Made by a program: the position numbers and the translations under genes. Positions 18,235 to 26,372 of a stretch of 64,000 bases of DNA are shown piece after piece; the stretch's first letter is position 1, and each line of letters starts with the position of its first letter. This DNA comes from JAJTHB01 sp033763775 (GTDB taxonomy: Bacteria; Pseudomonadota; Alphaproteobacteria; Rickettsiales; SXRF01): the NCBI GenBank assembly GCA_033763775.1, contig JANRJW010000014.1, forward strand, positions 62,001-126,000, read 5' to 3'. The notes beneath the pieces were generated by a model, which saw only the letters and a program-made list of their open reading frames with translations, was not told the DNA's origin and made no database searches.

Positions 18235-18483
18235 CTAAGCAGCAAAAGCGGCTTTAAAGAGCGCTGTGCCCCAGGCAATGAGATGATCGCCCACCCCTTG
18301 CAGCACATCCATCCATTCGCGGGCATTGGCCACACATTGCTTCACCGAACCGACATCAAACAGGCACGGGCCAAAGCTCGCGGCAAACGCTGCGAAAGTG
18401 ATGCCGCCGGTGAGCATGAAAAACATATTGAACCGTGGATCACGTGGATCTTGATTCATCAGCGGTGGGTGGCGAAAAAACAT
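18235..18483 (-). CDS. Small hypothetical membrane protein
   Basis: Unrecognised small ORF of 82 residues (74 if the second ATG at 18459 is used). It contains NMFFMLTGGITFAAFAASFG, a likely membrane segment, followed by an amphipathic part (DVLQGVGDHLIAWGTALFKA). The codons prefer G/C at third positions in the manner of the neighbours, which supports it weakly. No good Shine-Dalgarno decides the start. The surrounding 18090-18580 region holds nothing else convincing. Confidence 0.4.
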   Translation of the reverse strand: MFFRHPPLMNQDPRDPRFNMFFMLTGGITFAAFAASFGPCLFDVGSVKQCVANAREWMDVLQGVGDHLIAWGTALFKAAFAA

Positions 18484-18580
18484 ATTCCTATTGTGCCTTA
18501 GACCACGCCTGCATACCAGCTGATTTTTATGAAGCTTTGATGACAGCACAGCACGCCGATAAACTATTGATCTTACTTGC

Positions 18581-18699
18581 AAACTTATTTATGTGAGTGG
18601 ATGGCTAGGCAGCGGCGCACGCAAAAAACGCAGCGTCGCAGCGCCAGGTGAAGATTCGAGTACGACGATAACGACGCCAGCAACCACAGAAATAAGTTT
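18581..18699. repeat. 119-bp element with terminal inverted repeats, copy 1 (before trmL)
   Basis: Ends AAACTTATTT and AAATAAGTTT. The interior shares CTAGGCAGCG, GCAGCG and ACGACGATAACGACGC with copy 2 at 36086-36203. The element stops one base before the trmL start codon, so it forms the whole proximal leader. In copy 2 the ends are AAAGTCATTT and AAATGACTTT: the ends changed but stayed complementary. Confidence 0.8.
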
Positions 18700-19170
18700 A
18701 TGCAACTCGCCCTCTATCAGCCCGACATCCCCCAAAACACCGGCAGCATGATGCGCCTATGTGCCTGCCTGGGTGTGCCGCTGCATATTATTGAGCCGTG
18801 CGGTTTCGCCTTTGATGAAAAACGCATGCGCCGCGCCGCGCTCGATTATGGGGAGCATGCCACCATCCACCGCCATAGTAGCTGGCCGCGCTTTCTTGAT
18901 ATAAGACAAGTGGCCGCGCCGCCGCGTGTAGTACTGGTCTATCCGCGCGTGGCCACCTCCTATCTGGATTTTACGTTTCGCCCGGGTGATATCCTGCTGC
19001 TTGGGCAGGAAACATGCGGGGTGCCGGAGGAGGTCGCGGCGGCGTGCGATGCGGCGGTTGCCATCCCGATGAAAGCCGGGGTTCGCTCGCTGAATGTTGC
19101 GCAAGCGGCTTGCATCGTGCTGGCCGAAGCGCTACGGCAAACGGGACATTTTGGAAAGATGACGCTATGA
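18700..19170 (+). CDS. trmL: tRNA (cytidine(34)-2'-O)-methyltransferase
   Basis: SPOUT-family methylase of the wobble ribose in tRNA-Leu isoacceptors, 156 residues as usual. Family motifs: LYQPDIPQNTGSMMRLCACL at the start, IEPCGFAFDEKRMRRAALDY, then the knot region ILLGQETCGVPEE and IPMKAGVRSLNVAQA. The start lies immediately behind the repeat at 18581-18699, with no strong Shine-Dalgarno. The stop TGA overlaps the hemF ATG by four bases. Confidence 0.95.
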   Translation: MQLALYQPDIPQNTGSMMRLCACLGVPLHIIEPCGFAFDEKRMRRAALDYGEHATIHRHSSWPRFLDIRQVAAPPRVVLVYPRVATSYLDFTFRPGDILLLGQETCGVPEEVAAACDAAVAIPMKAGVRSLNVAQAACIVLAEALRQTGHFGKMTL

Positions 19171-20225
19171 CTACACACAAGGCCAACCTTCGCCAGCTTA
19201 CGGATATGAACATGGATCTATCGCAGCAACAATCAACTGCCTCTGGCTGGTTTCGTAGCTTGCGCGATCAGATCTGCGCCGAGTTTGAAAAGATGGAGCA
19301 GGAATTCACATCCCATCTGGATGCGGGAGGTCAGCAGACCGACCCAGCCTTGAGCATGCTTCATGGCGCGAGCAGCAGTCGAGCGCCGGAAGCAATTATT
19401 AGTAAGCCGGGCGCATTCATAAAGACGCCTTGGTCTAGAGACCAAGGCGGCGGCGGTGAAATGTCGGTGATGAAGGGGCGCGTGTTTGAAAAAGTCGGCG
19501 TGAATATTTCCACTGTTTACGGCGAGTTCAGCGATCAGTTCCGCAAAGAAATCCCCGGCGCGGCGGACATGCCTTTTTTCTGGGCGTCCGGCATTTCGCT
19601 GGTGGCGCATATGTGCTCGCCCTTAGTGCCCGCGGTGCATATGAATACGCGGATGATTTGCGTCAGCAAAAATTCTTTCAGTGATGCGAGGTCAGCAGAC
19701 CGAGTCAGCCCTGAGTCATGCGCCATGGAATTTTCAGCAGAAAATTCCTGGAGCGACTACAAAAGCTGGTTCGGCGGCGGCGCGGACTTAACCCCGATGT
19801 TTCCGGTGGAACGTGACACGCAGGATTTTCATTCCGCTTTCAAAACAACCTGCGACCGATTTGATCCTGCCTACTACCCGAAATTCAAAGCGTGGTGCGA
19901 TGAGTATTTTTTCCTGAAACATCGAGGCGAGCCACGCGGCATCGGCGGTATATTTTATGATTATGTCAATACCGACAACTGGCAGCAGGATTTCGCCTTC
20001 ACCCAGGAAGTGGGCAAAACCTTCCTTGCGATTTATCCTGACATCGCCCGCCGCCATATGTTTAAGCCATGGACGGCCGAAGAGCGCGAGCACCAGCTCA
20101 AAAAACGCGGGCGCTATGTGGAGTTCAACCTGCTCTACGATCGCGGCACGCGCTTCGGCCTGATGACCGGCGGCAATGTCGATGCCATTTTAATGTCCAT
20201 GCCGCCCGAGGTAAAATGGCCTTAA
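19167..20225 (+). CDS. hemF: Oxygen-dependent coproporphyrinogen III oxidase with two in-frame insertions
   Basis: Aerobic heme-synthesis enzyme converting coproporphyrinogen III to protoporphyrinogen IX. Family motifs: WSRDQGGGGEMSVMKGRVFE, KVGVNISTVYGEF, WFGGGADLTPMFP, FFLKHRGEPRGIGGIFYD and KKRGRYVEFNLLYDRGTRFG. It has 352 residues against about 300 in most homologues. The surplus sits in two places, about residues 53-85 (AGGQQTDPALSMLHGASSS) and about 172-193 (DARSADRVSPESCAM), each encoded by a copy of the same repeat. The reading frame survives, so the enzyme is probably made. Confidence 0.93.
   Translation: MTTHKANLRQLTDMNMDLSQQQSTASGWFRSLRDQICAEFEKMEQEFTSHLDAGGQQTDPALSMLHGASSSRAPEAIISKPGAFIKTPWSRDQGGGGEMSVMKGRVFEKVGVNISTVYGEFSDQFRKEIPGAADMPFFWASGISLVAHMCSPLVPAVHMNTRMICVSKNSFSDARSADRVSPESCAMEFSAENSWSDYKSWFGGGADLTPMFPVERDTQDFHSAFKTTCDRFDPAYYPKFKAWCDEYFFLKHRGEPRGIGGIFYDYVNTDNWQQDFAFTQEVGKTFLAIYPDIARRHMFKPWTAEEREHQLKKRGRYVEFNLLYDRGTRFGLMTGGNVDAILMSMPPEVKWP
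19327..19375. repeat. GAGGTCAGCAGACCGA element inserted in hemF, copy 1
   Basis: GAGGTCAGCAGACCGA, then AGCC, TGAG, ATGC and ATGG at fixed spacing. Copy 2 at 19688-19728 has the same order with small changes. The core GGTC-AGCA-GACC is the GTC-AGNA-GAC hairpin that recurs across the window. Confidence 0.85.
19688..19728. repeat. GAGGTCAGCAGACCGA element inserted in hemF, copy 2
   Basis: Second in-frame copy in the same gene, 361 bp downstream of the first in the same orientation. It is near identical over about 40 bp and adds residues before the conserved WFGGGADLTP motif. Confidence 0.85.
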
Positions 20226-20302
20226 GTGCTGATATAACCAGTGAAAACGTTTGTCACAAAAAGTTAATACACGGCCGCGGGCTGCCATGCTAATGTGAGC
20301 GA

Positions 20303-21946
20303 ATGAATTATCGTGAGAGTTACGGACGCAGCCCTGAGTGGTGGCGCCAAGACAAGCAGGATTACATCTTCAATCGGCATTGGATGGAGGTCGCAGCCAA
20401 GGCCGATAAAGATCATGTGATTGATCTACCCCCCAAACAATCCGTTGAGGATAGCGGCTTACCCTATAACAATTATGGCAAAGTCGGGCTGGTTTTGTGG
20501 CATGACGCCAATGGCCAGGATATTCTGCCGGTCGGTCTGATTGGCCACAAAGACGGCAAAACCGTGTTCTGCTACCACCCGGAATATGCTGCGGATAAAA
20601 GCCTGCCTGCCATCTCAAAAAGCCTTCCTAAAAATAAGCTGCGCCATGTCTGGCCGCCGGAAGATATGCCCGGAGAATTGGCAACGAAAAAAGGTCAAAA
20701 AACGCTGCTTCCCTTTTTTGATAATCTGGTCTCGGAAGGGGCGCTGGGTATGGCGCAGGAAAATGCCTGCAATGTGCTCAAAAATATTTTCAAGAAATAT
20801 AATGGCAAAGATGACCGCACGCGGGAGCCATACACTGCTGTCGCTGATTTTGAGGCCGCGGATAATGCCAAGCATCGCTTCAGCAGATTGCTCACTTTCG
20901 GGCGTGGTTTTCATGGCGCTGTCTCGGTCGTTGATATTGCCATGCCGGATAAAATCGCAGGTTTTGAGCAGGAACTCACCCTGCAATCGATGGGCACGGT
21001 CGGCGGGCGTAATCCCAAATCACTCGGCGTGAAAGACGGTGATGTCTATAAAATTGCTCCGCGAAATGCAGATAGCGGCTACATCCTTAAATTTCATAAC
21101 CCTGAGTTCAGGGGGCCGGATATCGTTAACAATGAATATCTGAACTATGTTGCAACCAATATACTTCTTCAGGATAGCGGCGATAAAACCGCCGAATATG
21201 ATATCGCCAGCATTGACCTGCCAACCCAGAGCGCATCACCTGAAAGCCGCACCATGCGCAAGGAGACCGCTTTCATCGTCAAGCGATTTGATCGCGGCAA
21301 AAAAGGCCGCATTCATTTTGAAGAAGCGCTGCAGATGATGGGCCATCCAGCTGAAGATAAAGATGAAAAAAGCTATGAAGATCTTGGCAAACTAACCCAT
21401 GCGCTGATGGGCAAAGAAGGTGTCAAAAAAATCTACCGCCGTATCCTCGCGCAGCTGGCGCTGGGCAACACCGACGGCCACCTGAAAAACTTTGCATTCT
21501 GGTATGAACGCGGCGATGGCACATGGGATCTGACGCCGAACTATGATCTTGTCTCCAGCGCTCAATACTCTGCTTATGATGAGAATCGGCGCCGCTGGTT
21601 CCCGTGCGATACGTTGGCACTCAAGTTCCGAGATCACGATCACAACCATGGTTTAGGTGAGTTGAATGCCAAGCGCCTTCTCTTGCTGGGAGAGGCGCTG
21701 GGGCTTTCAAAGGAAGAAGCTAAAACCATCATGGATGATATCAAACAAAAAATTCCGAAAGCGATGGATGCCATTCGCCAGCTCAAATCACCTGAGATCA
21801 GCGGACACCCCGTGATCAGCCAGCAGGAAAAAGATACGTTTGCTAATCACATGCAGTCTTATTGCAACCAGCAATACGGTACGCTGGATCGTTATTGGCA
21901 ATGTGTCGCGAGCAAGCGCGGCGGCGAAGGCGCTCAGCGAGGCTGA
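20303..21946 (+). CDS. Orphan HipA-like kinase
   Basis: Protein of 547 residues with the HipA serine/threonine kinase layout. The N-terminal part has LLPFFDNLVSEG; then come YILKFHNPEF, FIVKRFDRGKKGRIHFEEAL, the catalytic loop NTDGHLKNFAFW (Asp 391) and the metal site PNYDLVSS. HipA toxins phosphorylate translation factors such as glutamyl-tRNA synthetase, usually neutralised by HipB from an upstream helix-turn-helix gene. None lies upstream here (hemF is there) and ampG follows convergently. It is longer than E. coli HipA (about 440), mainly at the N-terminus. The target and whether it is toxic are unknown. Confidence 0.85.
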   Translation: MNYRESYGRSPEWWRQDKQDYIFNRHWMEVAAKADKDHVIDLPPKQSVEDSGLPYNNYGKVGLVLWHDANGQDILPVGLIGHKDGKTVFCYHPEYAADKSLPAISKSLPKNKLRHVWPPEDMPGELATKKGQKTLLPFFDNLVSEGALGMAQENACNVLKNIFKKYNGKDDRTREPYTAVADFEAADNAKHRFSRLLTFGRGFHGAVSVVDIAMPDKIAGFEQELTLQSMGTVGGRNPKSLGVKDGDVYKIAPRNADSGYILKFHNPEFRGPDIVNNEYLNYVATNILLQDSGDKTAEYDIASIDLPTQSASPESRTMRKETAFIVKRFDRGKKGRIHFEEALQMMGHPAEDKDEKSYEDLGKLTHALMGKEGVKKIYRRILAQLALGNTDGHLKNFAFWYERGDGTWDLTPNYDLVSSAQYSAYDENRRRWFPCDTLALKFRDHDHNHGLGELNAKRLLLLGEALGLSKEEAKTIMDDIKQKIPKAMDAIRQLKSPEISGHPVISQQEKDTFANHMQSYCNQQYGTLDRYWQCVASKRGGEGAQRG

Positions 21947-21953
21947 GCTGATT

Positions 21954-23225
21954 TCATCTCACGCGAGTAAGCCACTTCAGCACCACGAGGCCGGGGATGG
22001 CAAGCGCGGCGGCGAAGGTGAAGAAGAGCGGCCAGCCGAGCTGCTCAGCCACCCAGCCAGCGGGCGTGGAAAGCCAGGTTCGGCCAAAGGCGGCGATCGA
22101 GGAAAGCAGCGCATATTGCGTGGCGGTGAAGGCGACATTGGTCAGCCGGCTGATATAGGCCACAAACGCCGCCGTGCCCATGCCGCCGGTAATATTTTCC
22201 AGCGTGATCGAAAGGGCAAGCACCGCTTCGTTCGCTCCTGCATAAGCCTGCACCACGAACATCAGGTTGGTTGCGCCGTGACCGATGCCGCAGATCCATA
22301 AGCTGCGCATGATGCCGAGTTTATAGACCATCCAGCCACCGATGAAACTACCGGCGATGGTTGCAATCAGACCGTAAAGTTTGACGATGGTCGCGATCTG
22401 TTCCTTGGAAAAGCCAATCTCGATGAGAAACGGACCCGTCATCACCCCCATGAAGGCATCGGCGAGTTTATACAGCACGATAAACAGCAAAATGGCAAGC
22501 CACTGCGGCCGCTGCATGAACTCGGCGAAGGGCTGGATGACATGATTTTTTAGCCACTCATTCATCGAGCTTTTCCTCGAATCCCGAATCCCCAATCCCC
22601 AATCCCGCTGAGGCTCTCCCGCCACAAGCGCCGCCAGCGCCCCAACGCTGAGCAAACACGCCATCAGCGCATAGGTCATCTGCCAGCCAAACCATGTGGC
22701 AAGAAACAGTGCCCCAGCACTTGAGGCAATCATACCGAAGCGATAACCCAGCACTACGGCCGCCGCACCTGCGCCCTGCTCCTCTTCTTTCAGCAGTTCG
22801 ACACGATACGCATCAATGACAATATCCTGCGTGGCGGAAAGCGACGCCACACACACCGCTGCCAGCGCCGTCAACCATGGATCAATCGCCGGACTCGCAA
22901 ATCCCAAAAAGACAAGCGCCGCCGCCAGCAAACACTGCACAAAAAGCAGCCACCCGCGCCTGCGGCCAAACACTCGGCAGAAAAAGGGTAGCCTCAGCCC
23001 ATCCACCAGCGGCGCCCATAGGAATTTGAGCGCATAGGGTGTGCCCACCGCTGCAAACAGACCAATCGCCGCCTTACTGACGCCGGATTCCGTCAGCCAC
23101 ACCGATAGGGTGGAGGCGGTGAGTGCGAGCGGCAATCCGGAGACGAAACCCAGCAGCAAGACCGCCATCAGCCGTGGCCGTGCATAAAGCCGTATCAGCG
23201 CGAAAATGGGGTGATGAAGCGGCAT
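21954..23225 (-). CDS. ampG: AmpG-like muropeptide permease (MFS)
   Basis: Inner-membrane importer of anhydromuropeptides for cell-wall recycling, 423 residues. Motifs: GFVSGLPLALTASTLSVWL at the start, GTPYALKFLWAPLVDGLRLP and SATQDIVIDAYRVELL, all typical of AmpG. About twelve hydrophobic segments are visible. A repeat-derived stretch in a loop (RDWGLGIRDSRKSS, about 205-220) is encoded by CCCGAATCCCCAATCCC-type sequence. The gene is convergent with the hipA-like gene (seven bases apart). Confidence 0.9.
   Translation of the reverse strand: MPLHHPIFALIRLYARPRLMAVLLLGFVSGLPLALTASTLSVWLTESGVSKAAIGLFAAVGTPYALKFLWAPLVDGLRLPFFCRVFGRRRGWLLFVQCLLAAALVFLGFASPAIDPWLTALAAVCVASLSATQDIVIDAYRVELLKEEEQGAGAAAVVLGYRFGMIASSAGALFLATWFGWQMTYALMACLLSVGALAALVAGEPQRDWGLGIRDSRKSSMNEWLKNHVIQPFAEFMQRPQWLAILLFIVLYKLADAFMGVMTGPFLIEIGFSKEQIATIVKLYGLIATIAGSFIGGWMVYKLGIMRSLWICGIGHGATNLMFVVQAYAGANEAVLALSITLENITGGMGTAAFVAYISRLTNVAFTATQYALLSSIAAFGRTWLSTPAGWVAEQLGWPLFFTFAAALAIPGLVVLKWLTRVR
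22570..22612. repeat. AATCCCCAATCCC-type tandem repeat inside ampG
   Basis: CGAATCCCGAATCCCCAATC and continuing in the same pattern, encoding a loop insert. Related tracts lie in mnmE (36356-36398) and priA (58663-58735). Confidence 0.7.
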
Positions 23226-23231
23226 GAATAA

Positions 23232-24212
23232 TTAGGCCACCAGCGCGCTCAGCGGTTTCATCGCACGCGCGCCAAGCTGCTGGATGATTTCACCAGCGCA
23301 GCGATTGCCCAGCGCCGCGCAATCAGCCAGCGCCCTACCCTCAGCCCGTGCGTGCAGGAAGCCGGCAGCGAATAAATCCCCCGCCCCGGTCGTATCCACC
23401 AGCTTGGAAACGGGCTTGGTCGGCACGCGGTAAACATGATCAGGCGTCACCACCACCGAGCCTTTTTCACTCATGGTGATGGCCACCACCGGACACAGCC
23501 CGCGCGCCGCGCTGATGGCTTCATCCACATCCATCGCGCCGGTCAGCGCCATAATCTCAGCTTCATTGGCAAAGAGCACATCTAAATCCCGCTGAACCAG
23601 CGCCAGAAACGCATCACGGTGCATGTTCACACAGAATGTATCCGACAGCGTAAAGGCCACCTGTGCACCATGCGCGCGCGCCAGCGAGATGGCTTTGCGA
23701 ATGGCCTGTTTGTTGTGCTCGCCATTCCACAAATAGCCTTCAATATACACGGTATTGCTTGCGGCAATCAGCGTTTCATCGATGTCGTTTTCATCGAGCA
23801 GTGCACAAGCGCCGATATAGGTCGCCATGGTGCGCTGGGCGTCTGGCGTCACAAATACCAGACAGTTTGCTGTTGATGGCTGAGCGCCGGGCGCTGGCTT
23901 GCTGTGATAGCGCACGCCGACCGATTGCAGGTCATGGGCGAAGATTTTCCCCAGCTGGTCATCGGCCACCTTGCCGATAAACGCGCCCTTGCCGCCCAGC
24001 GAGGCAATGCCCGCCATGGTGTTAGCGACCGACCCGCCGGAACATTCCGTAGATGGACCAACCAGCGAATACAGCGCCTTGGAGCGCGCTTCATCCACCA
24101 GCGTCATGGTGCCTTTGCCGAGTTTCTGTGCGGCAACAAAATCGTCGCTGACATGGGTGAGCACGTCGACGATAGCATTACCAATGCCGAGTGTGTCGTA
24201 AAGTTTAGTCAT
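23232..24212 (-). CDS. PfkB-family carbohydrate/nucleoside kinase (adenosine kinase-like)
   Basis: Ribokinase-fold enzyme of 326 residues. PfkB signature 1 region: ECSGGSVANTMAGIASLGGK; signature 2: DTTGAGDLFAAGFL, with the catalytic base Asp. The opening YDTLGIGNAIVDVLTHVSDD and the NCLVFVTPDAQRTMATYIGA segment are like the alphaproteobacterial adenosine kinase group, so nucleoside phosphorylation is likely, but fructokinase or ribokinase activity is not excluded. It lies between kdsB and ampG on the same strand, ten bases after kdsB. Confidence 0.88.
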   Translation of the reverse strand: MTKLYDTLGIGNAIVDVLTHVSDDFVAAQKLGKGTMTLVDEARSKALYSLVGPSTECSGGSVANTMAGIASLGGKGAFIGKVADDQLGKIFAHDLQSVGVRYHSKPAPGAQPSTANCLVFVTPDAQRTMATYIGACALLDENDIDETLIAASNTVYIEGYLWNGEHNKQAIRKAISLARAHGAQVAFTLSDTFCVNMHRDAFLALVQRDLDVLFANEAEIMALTGAMDVDEAISAARGLCPVVAITMSEKGSVVVTPDHVYRVPTKPVSKLVDTTGAGDLFAAGFLHARAEGRALADCAALGNRCAGEIIQQLGARAMKPLSALVA

Positions 24213-24221
24213 AAATTCTCC

Positions 24222-24977
24222 TTATGTTGATTCGATCATCGCTCTGGCTTTTTCCAGCCCCTGCGGGGTATCCACGCCCAGCGGCACCACATCCACCACC
24301 GCCACATCAATCCGCATGCCCGCATCCATCGCACGCAGCTGCTCAAGTTTTTCGTGCTTCTCATTTTCGGAAGGCGGCAGTTTTACAAATCGCTCCAGTG
24401 CGTCGCGCTGGTAGGCATACACGCCGATATGGTGGAAGATATCAGTGGACGGTGGACGGTGGACAACGGACGAAAAAGAGCGCGTAAATAATTTTGCACG
24501 GGTTGACTTGCTTTCTTTGTCCACTGTCCACTGTCCACTGACAACGACTTTCACCACACTCGCCTCTTCCATCTCGCCTGGCTGAAGCGGTGCGCAGAGC
24601 GTGCCAATATCCACCAGCTTGTTGTCAAGCAGGGCGGCGGCACGCGCGATGATGGATGGCTCCAGCAGCGGCATATCGCCCTGCACATTCACCACCACAT
24701 CATGCTGCCCGGCCGGGTCAATCTGCCGAAGCGCGGCATCAATGCGGTCAGAGCCGGAAGGAAGGTCAGGATCGGTGAGCACCGCCCGGCCGCCAGCCTG
24801 CTCCACGGCGTCCTTGATGGCTGGCGAGTCGCAGGCCACCACCACCTCCCCCACCTTAGAGGCCACCGCGCGCCGCCACACCTGCACAATCATCGGCAGC
24901 CCGCCAATCATGGCGAGCGGCTTGTTTGGCAGGCGCGTGGAGGCAAGACGCGCCGGTATCAGAATAATCGGGTTCAT
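24222..24977 (-). CDS. kdsB: 3-deoxy-manno-octulosonate cytidylyltransferase
   Basis: Activates KDO as CMP-KDO for lipopolysaccharide core synthesis. Motifs: IIPARLASTRLPNKPLAMIG, VACDSPAIKDAVE, TDPDLPSGSDRIDAAL, VVNVQGDMPLLEP and HHIGVYAYQRDALERFV. The conserved FSRS-like motif appears as AKLFTRSF. It is flanked on both sides by repeat-coded residues (VVSGQWTVDKES before, SSVVHRPPSTD after), so the protein carries about 20 extra residues near the active site. The gene remains open and probably functional. Confidence 0.93.
   Translation of the reverse strand: MNPIILIPARLASTRLPNKPLAMIGGLPMIVQVWRRAVASKVGEVVVACDSPAIKDAVEQAGGRAVLTDPDLPSGSDRIDAALRQIDPAGQHDVVVNVQGDMPLLEPSIIARAAALLDNKLVDIGTLCAPLQPGEMEEASVVKVVVSGQWTVDKESKSTRAKLFTRSFSSVVHRPPSTDIFHHIGVYAYQRDALERFVKLPPSENEKHEKLEQLRAMDAGMRIDVAVVDVVPLGVDTPQGLEKARAMIEST
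24444..24541. repeat. Mirrored GTGGACGGTGGACGG / CCACTGTCCACTG arms in kdsB
   Basis: Left arm CAGTGGACGGTGGACGGTGG and right arm TTGTCCACTGTCCACTGTCC, each built from tandem units of about seven bases. About 45 bp of apparently native kdsB sequence, encoding the AKLFTRS motif, lies between them, so the loop is host coding sequence. Confidence 0.8.
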
Positions 24978-25059
24978 GCTGCTGTTATAATTTGTTGATT
25001 GAGTTAGGCCAGCATATTATAACAGCGCGAGTTTTTTTATTACTGCTCTTGGATAGTCT

Positions 25060-25611
25060 ATGGATCGTCAGTCATTTGAAATGAATAAAATTGCAGGCGC
25101 GGTGCTGCTTGCCGGCGTAGTTGCGATGGTGGCCGGTATTGGCAGCGAAATACTGTATCACGGGCCCGCGGCGCATCCGGGGCATGCTGAAGTCAAGCGC
25201 GGCTACGCCATTGAGGGTGCAGAAATGGCAGATGCAAGCGCTGGCGGCGAAGCGGCTAAAGAATGGGTGCCGGAAGATATTGCTCCGTTCATGGCCAAAG
25301 CCGATGTGGCGGCTGGTGAAGCGCAGATTAAAAAATGCACCGCCTGCCACACCTTTGATAATGGCGGCAGAAATGGCGTTGGTCCCAACCAGTGGGCGAT
25401 TTATGGCAGCGATTTTGCCCACAAAACAGATTTTGCTTATTCCGATGCGCTGAAAGCGCTGCATGGCAAGAAAAAATGGGGCGAGCAGGAGCTTTCTGCG
25501 TTTCTAGAGGCGCCGCGCAAATATATCCCGGGCAATAAAATGTCATTCGCCGGCATCAAAAATCCTCAGGATCGCGCGAATCTGATCGCGTATCTGAAGA
25601 CGCTGCGCTGA
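25060..25611 (+). CDS. cycM: Membrane-anchored cytochrome c (CycM/c552-like)
   Basis: Electron carrier of 183 residues, anchored by one N-terminal helix (NKIAGAVLLAGVVAMVAGIG) with a periplasmic class I cytochrome c domain. Heme motif CTACH, then GRNGVGPNQW, and the axial Met in YIPGNKMSFAGI. Such proteins carry electrons from bc1 to the terminal oxidase in alphaproteobacteria, which fits petABC in this window. An alternative start is the ATG of MNKIAG. Confidence 0.92.
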   Translation: MDRQSFEMNKIAGAVLLAGVVAMVAGIGSEILYHGPAAHPGHAEVKRGYAIEGAEMADASAGGEAAKEWVPEDIAPFMAKADVAAGEAQIKKCTACHTFDNGGRNGVGPNQWAIYGSDFAHKTDFAYSDALKALHGKKKWGEQELSAFLEAPRKYIPGNKMSFAGIKNPQDRANLIAYLKTLR

Positions 25612-25706
25612 TGTCATCCCCGAAAAGAAAAAAGTCAGTAGACTTTTTTCGTCATATTAAAAAGCTGGATCCCCGCCAAAATTTAAAATAATTCTGGCGG
25701 GGATGA
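25612..25706. repeat. GTCATCCCC composite palindrome between cycM and nfeD
   Basis: Outer GTCATCCCC and GGGGATGAC ends enclose GCTGGATCCCCGCC. An inner hairpin GAAAAAAGTC-AGTA-GACTTTTTTC lies at 25627-25650, with the GTC-AGNA-GAC core. It fills the intergenic space. Confidence 0.85.
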
Positions 25707-25725
25707 CGGCGAAAGGAGAAACGCC

Positions 25726-26184
25726 ATGGAACCCACCACCATCAGCTATATCTGGCTCATTACTGGCGTGCTGCTGCTACTTGCTGAAGCATTCGGCGTT
25801 ACGGGTGTGGGGCTGCTCTTTGCCGGGCTTGGTGCCTTCACGGTCGGTTTTCTTTTAAAACTCGGCGCTGTCGGCACAGACGAAACGCTGCTGCAGTTTG
25901 TGTGCTTCCTTGCTGCCACAGCGCTGTGGACGGTCGCGCTGTGGAAGCCGATGCGCAAATTCTATTCGAGCAAAAACAAGGCAGGCTACAGTAACATGAT
26001 TGGCGAAACCGCCTATGCTGGAAGCAGCGGCCTGAAAAAAGGCGAAGTTGGCGAGGCCACCTGGTCTGGCACCATCATGAAAGCGCAGCTGGCAGACGAT
26101 GCCGGGAAAGACCATGTCGAAGGCGGCGCACCGGTTGAGATTGTGGATGTGAAGGGTGTGACGCTGATCGTGAAACCGAAATAA
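25726..26184 (+). CDS. NfeD family membrane protein
   Basis: NfeD-like protein of 152 residues. Membrane segments at the N-terminus (YIWLITGVLLLLAEAFGVTG, GLLFAGLGAFTVGF, then another near 65) precede an OB-fold domain (GETAYAGSSGLKKGEVGEAT, EIVDVKGVTLIVKPK). NfeD proteins are typically coupled to an SPFH/stomatin partner, and that gene follows at 26373. The pair is thought to help organise membrane microdomains or membrane-protein quality control. Confidence 0.9.
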   Translation: MEPTTISYIWLITGVLLLLAEAFGVTGVGLLFAGLGAFTVGFLLKLGAVGTDETLLQFVCFLAATALWTVALWKPMRKFYSSKNKAGYSNMIGETAYAGSSGLKKGEVGEATWSGTIMKAQLADDAGKDHVEGGAPVEIVDVKGVTLIVKPK

Positions 26185-26187
26185 CCG

Positions 26188-26350
26188 TCATCCCGTGGAG
26201 CGAAGCAGTAGCATAGCGAACACGGGATCCAGAAAAGGCCAATGTCAGGAGACATTGGCCGTCAAATAGTAAGACGCAAAAAAGTCTCCTGACTTTTTGC
26301 TTCGCTGGATCCCGGACAAATTTTGCTACTACAAAATTTTCCGGGATAAC
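26188..26350. repeat. Composite palindrome between nfeD and the SPFH gene
   Basis: GTCATCCCGTGGAGCGAAGC to CGGGATCCAG, hairpin GGCCAATGTC-AGGA-GACATTGGCC at 26237-26260, then the mirrored half: hairpin GCAAAAAAGTC-TCCT-GACTTTTTGC at 26276-26300 and CTGGATCCCG to CCGGGATAAC. This is the most complete copy: two half-elements facing each other, each with its own core hairpin. Confidence 0.9.
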
Positions 26351-26372
26351 AAGACAAACAAGGGAGAAAACC

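Noticed and set aside
18114..18335. 73-codon minus-strand frame overlapping the small hypothetical gene
   Set aside because: No start signal, no conserved features, and it overlaps the better candidate at 18235-18483 in another frame.
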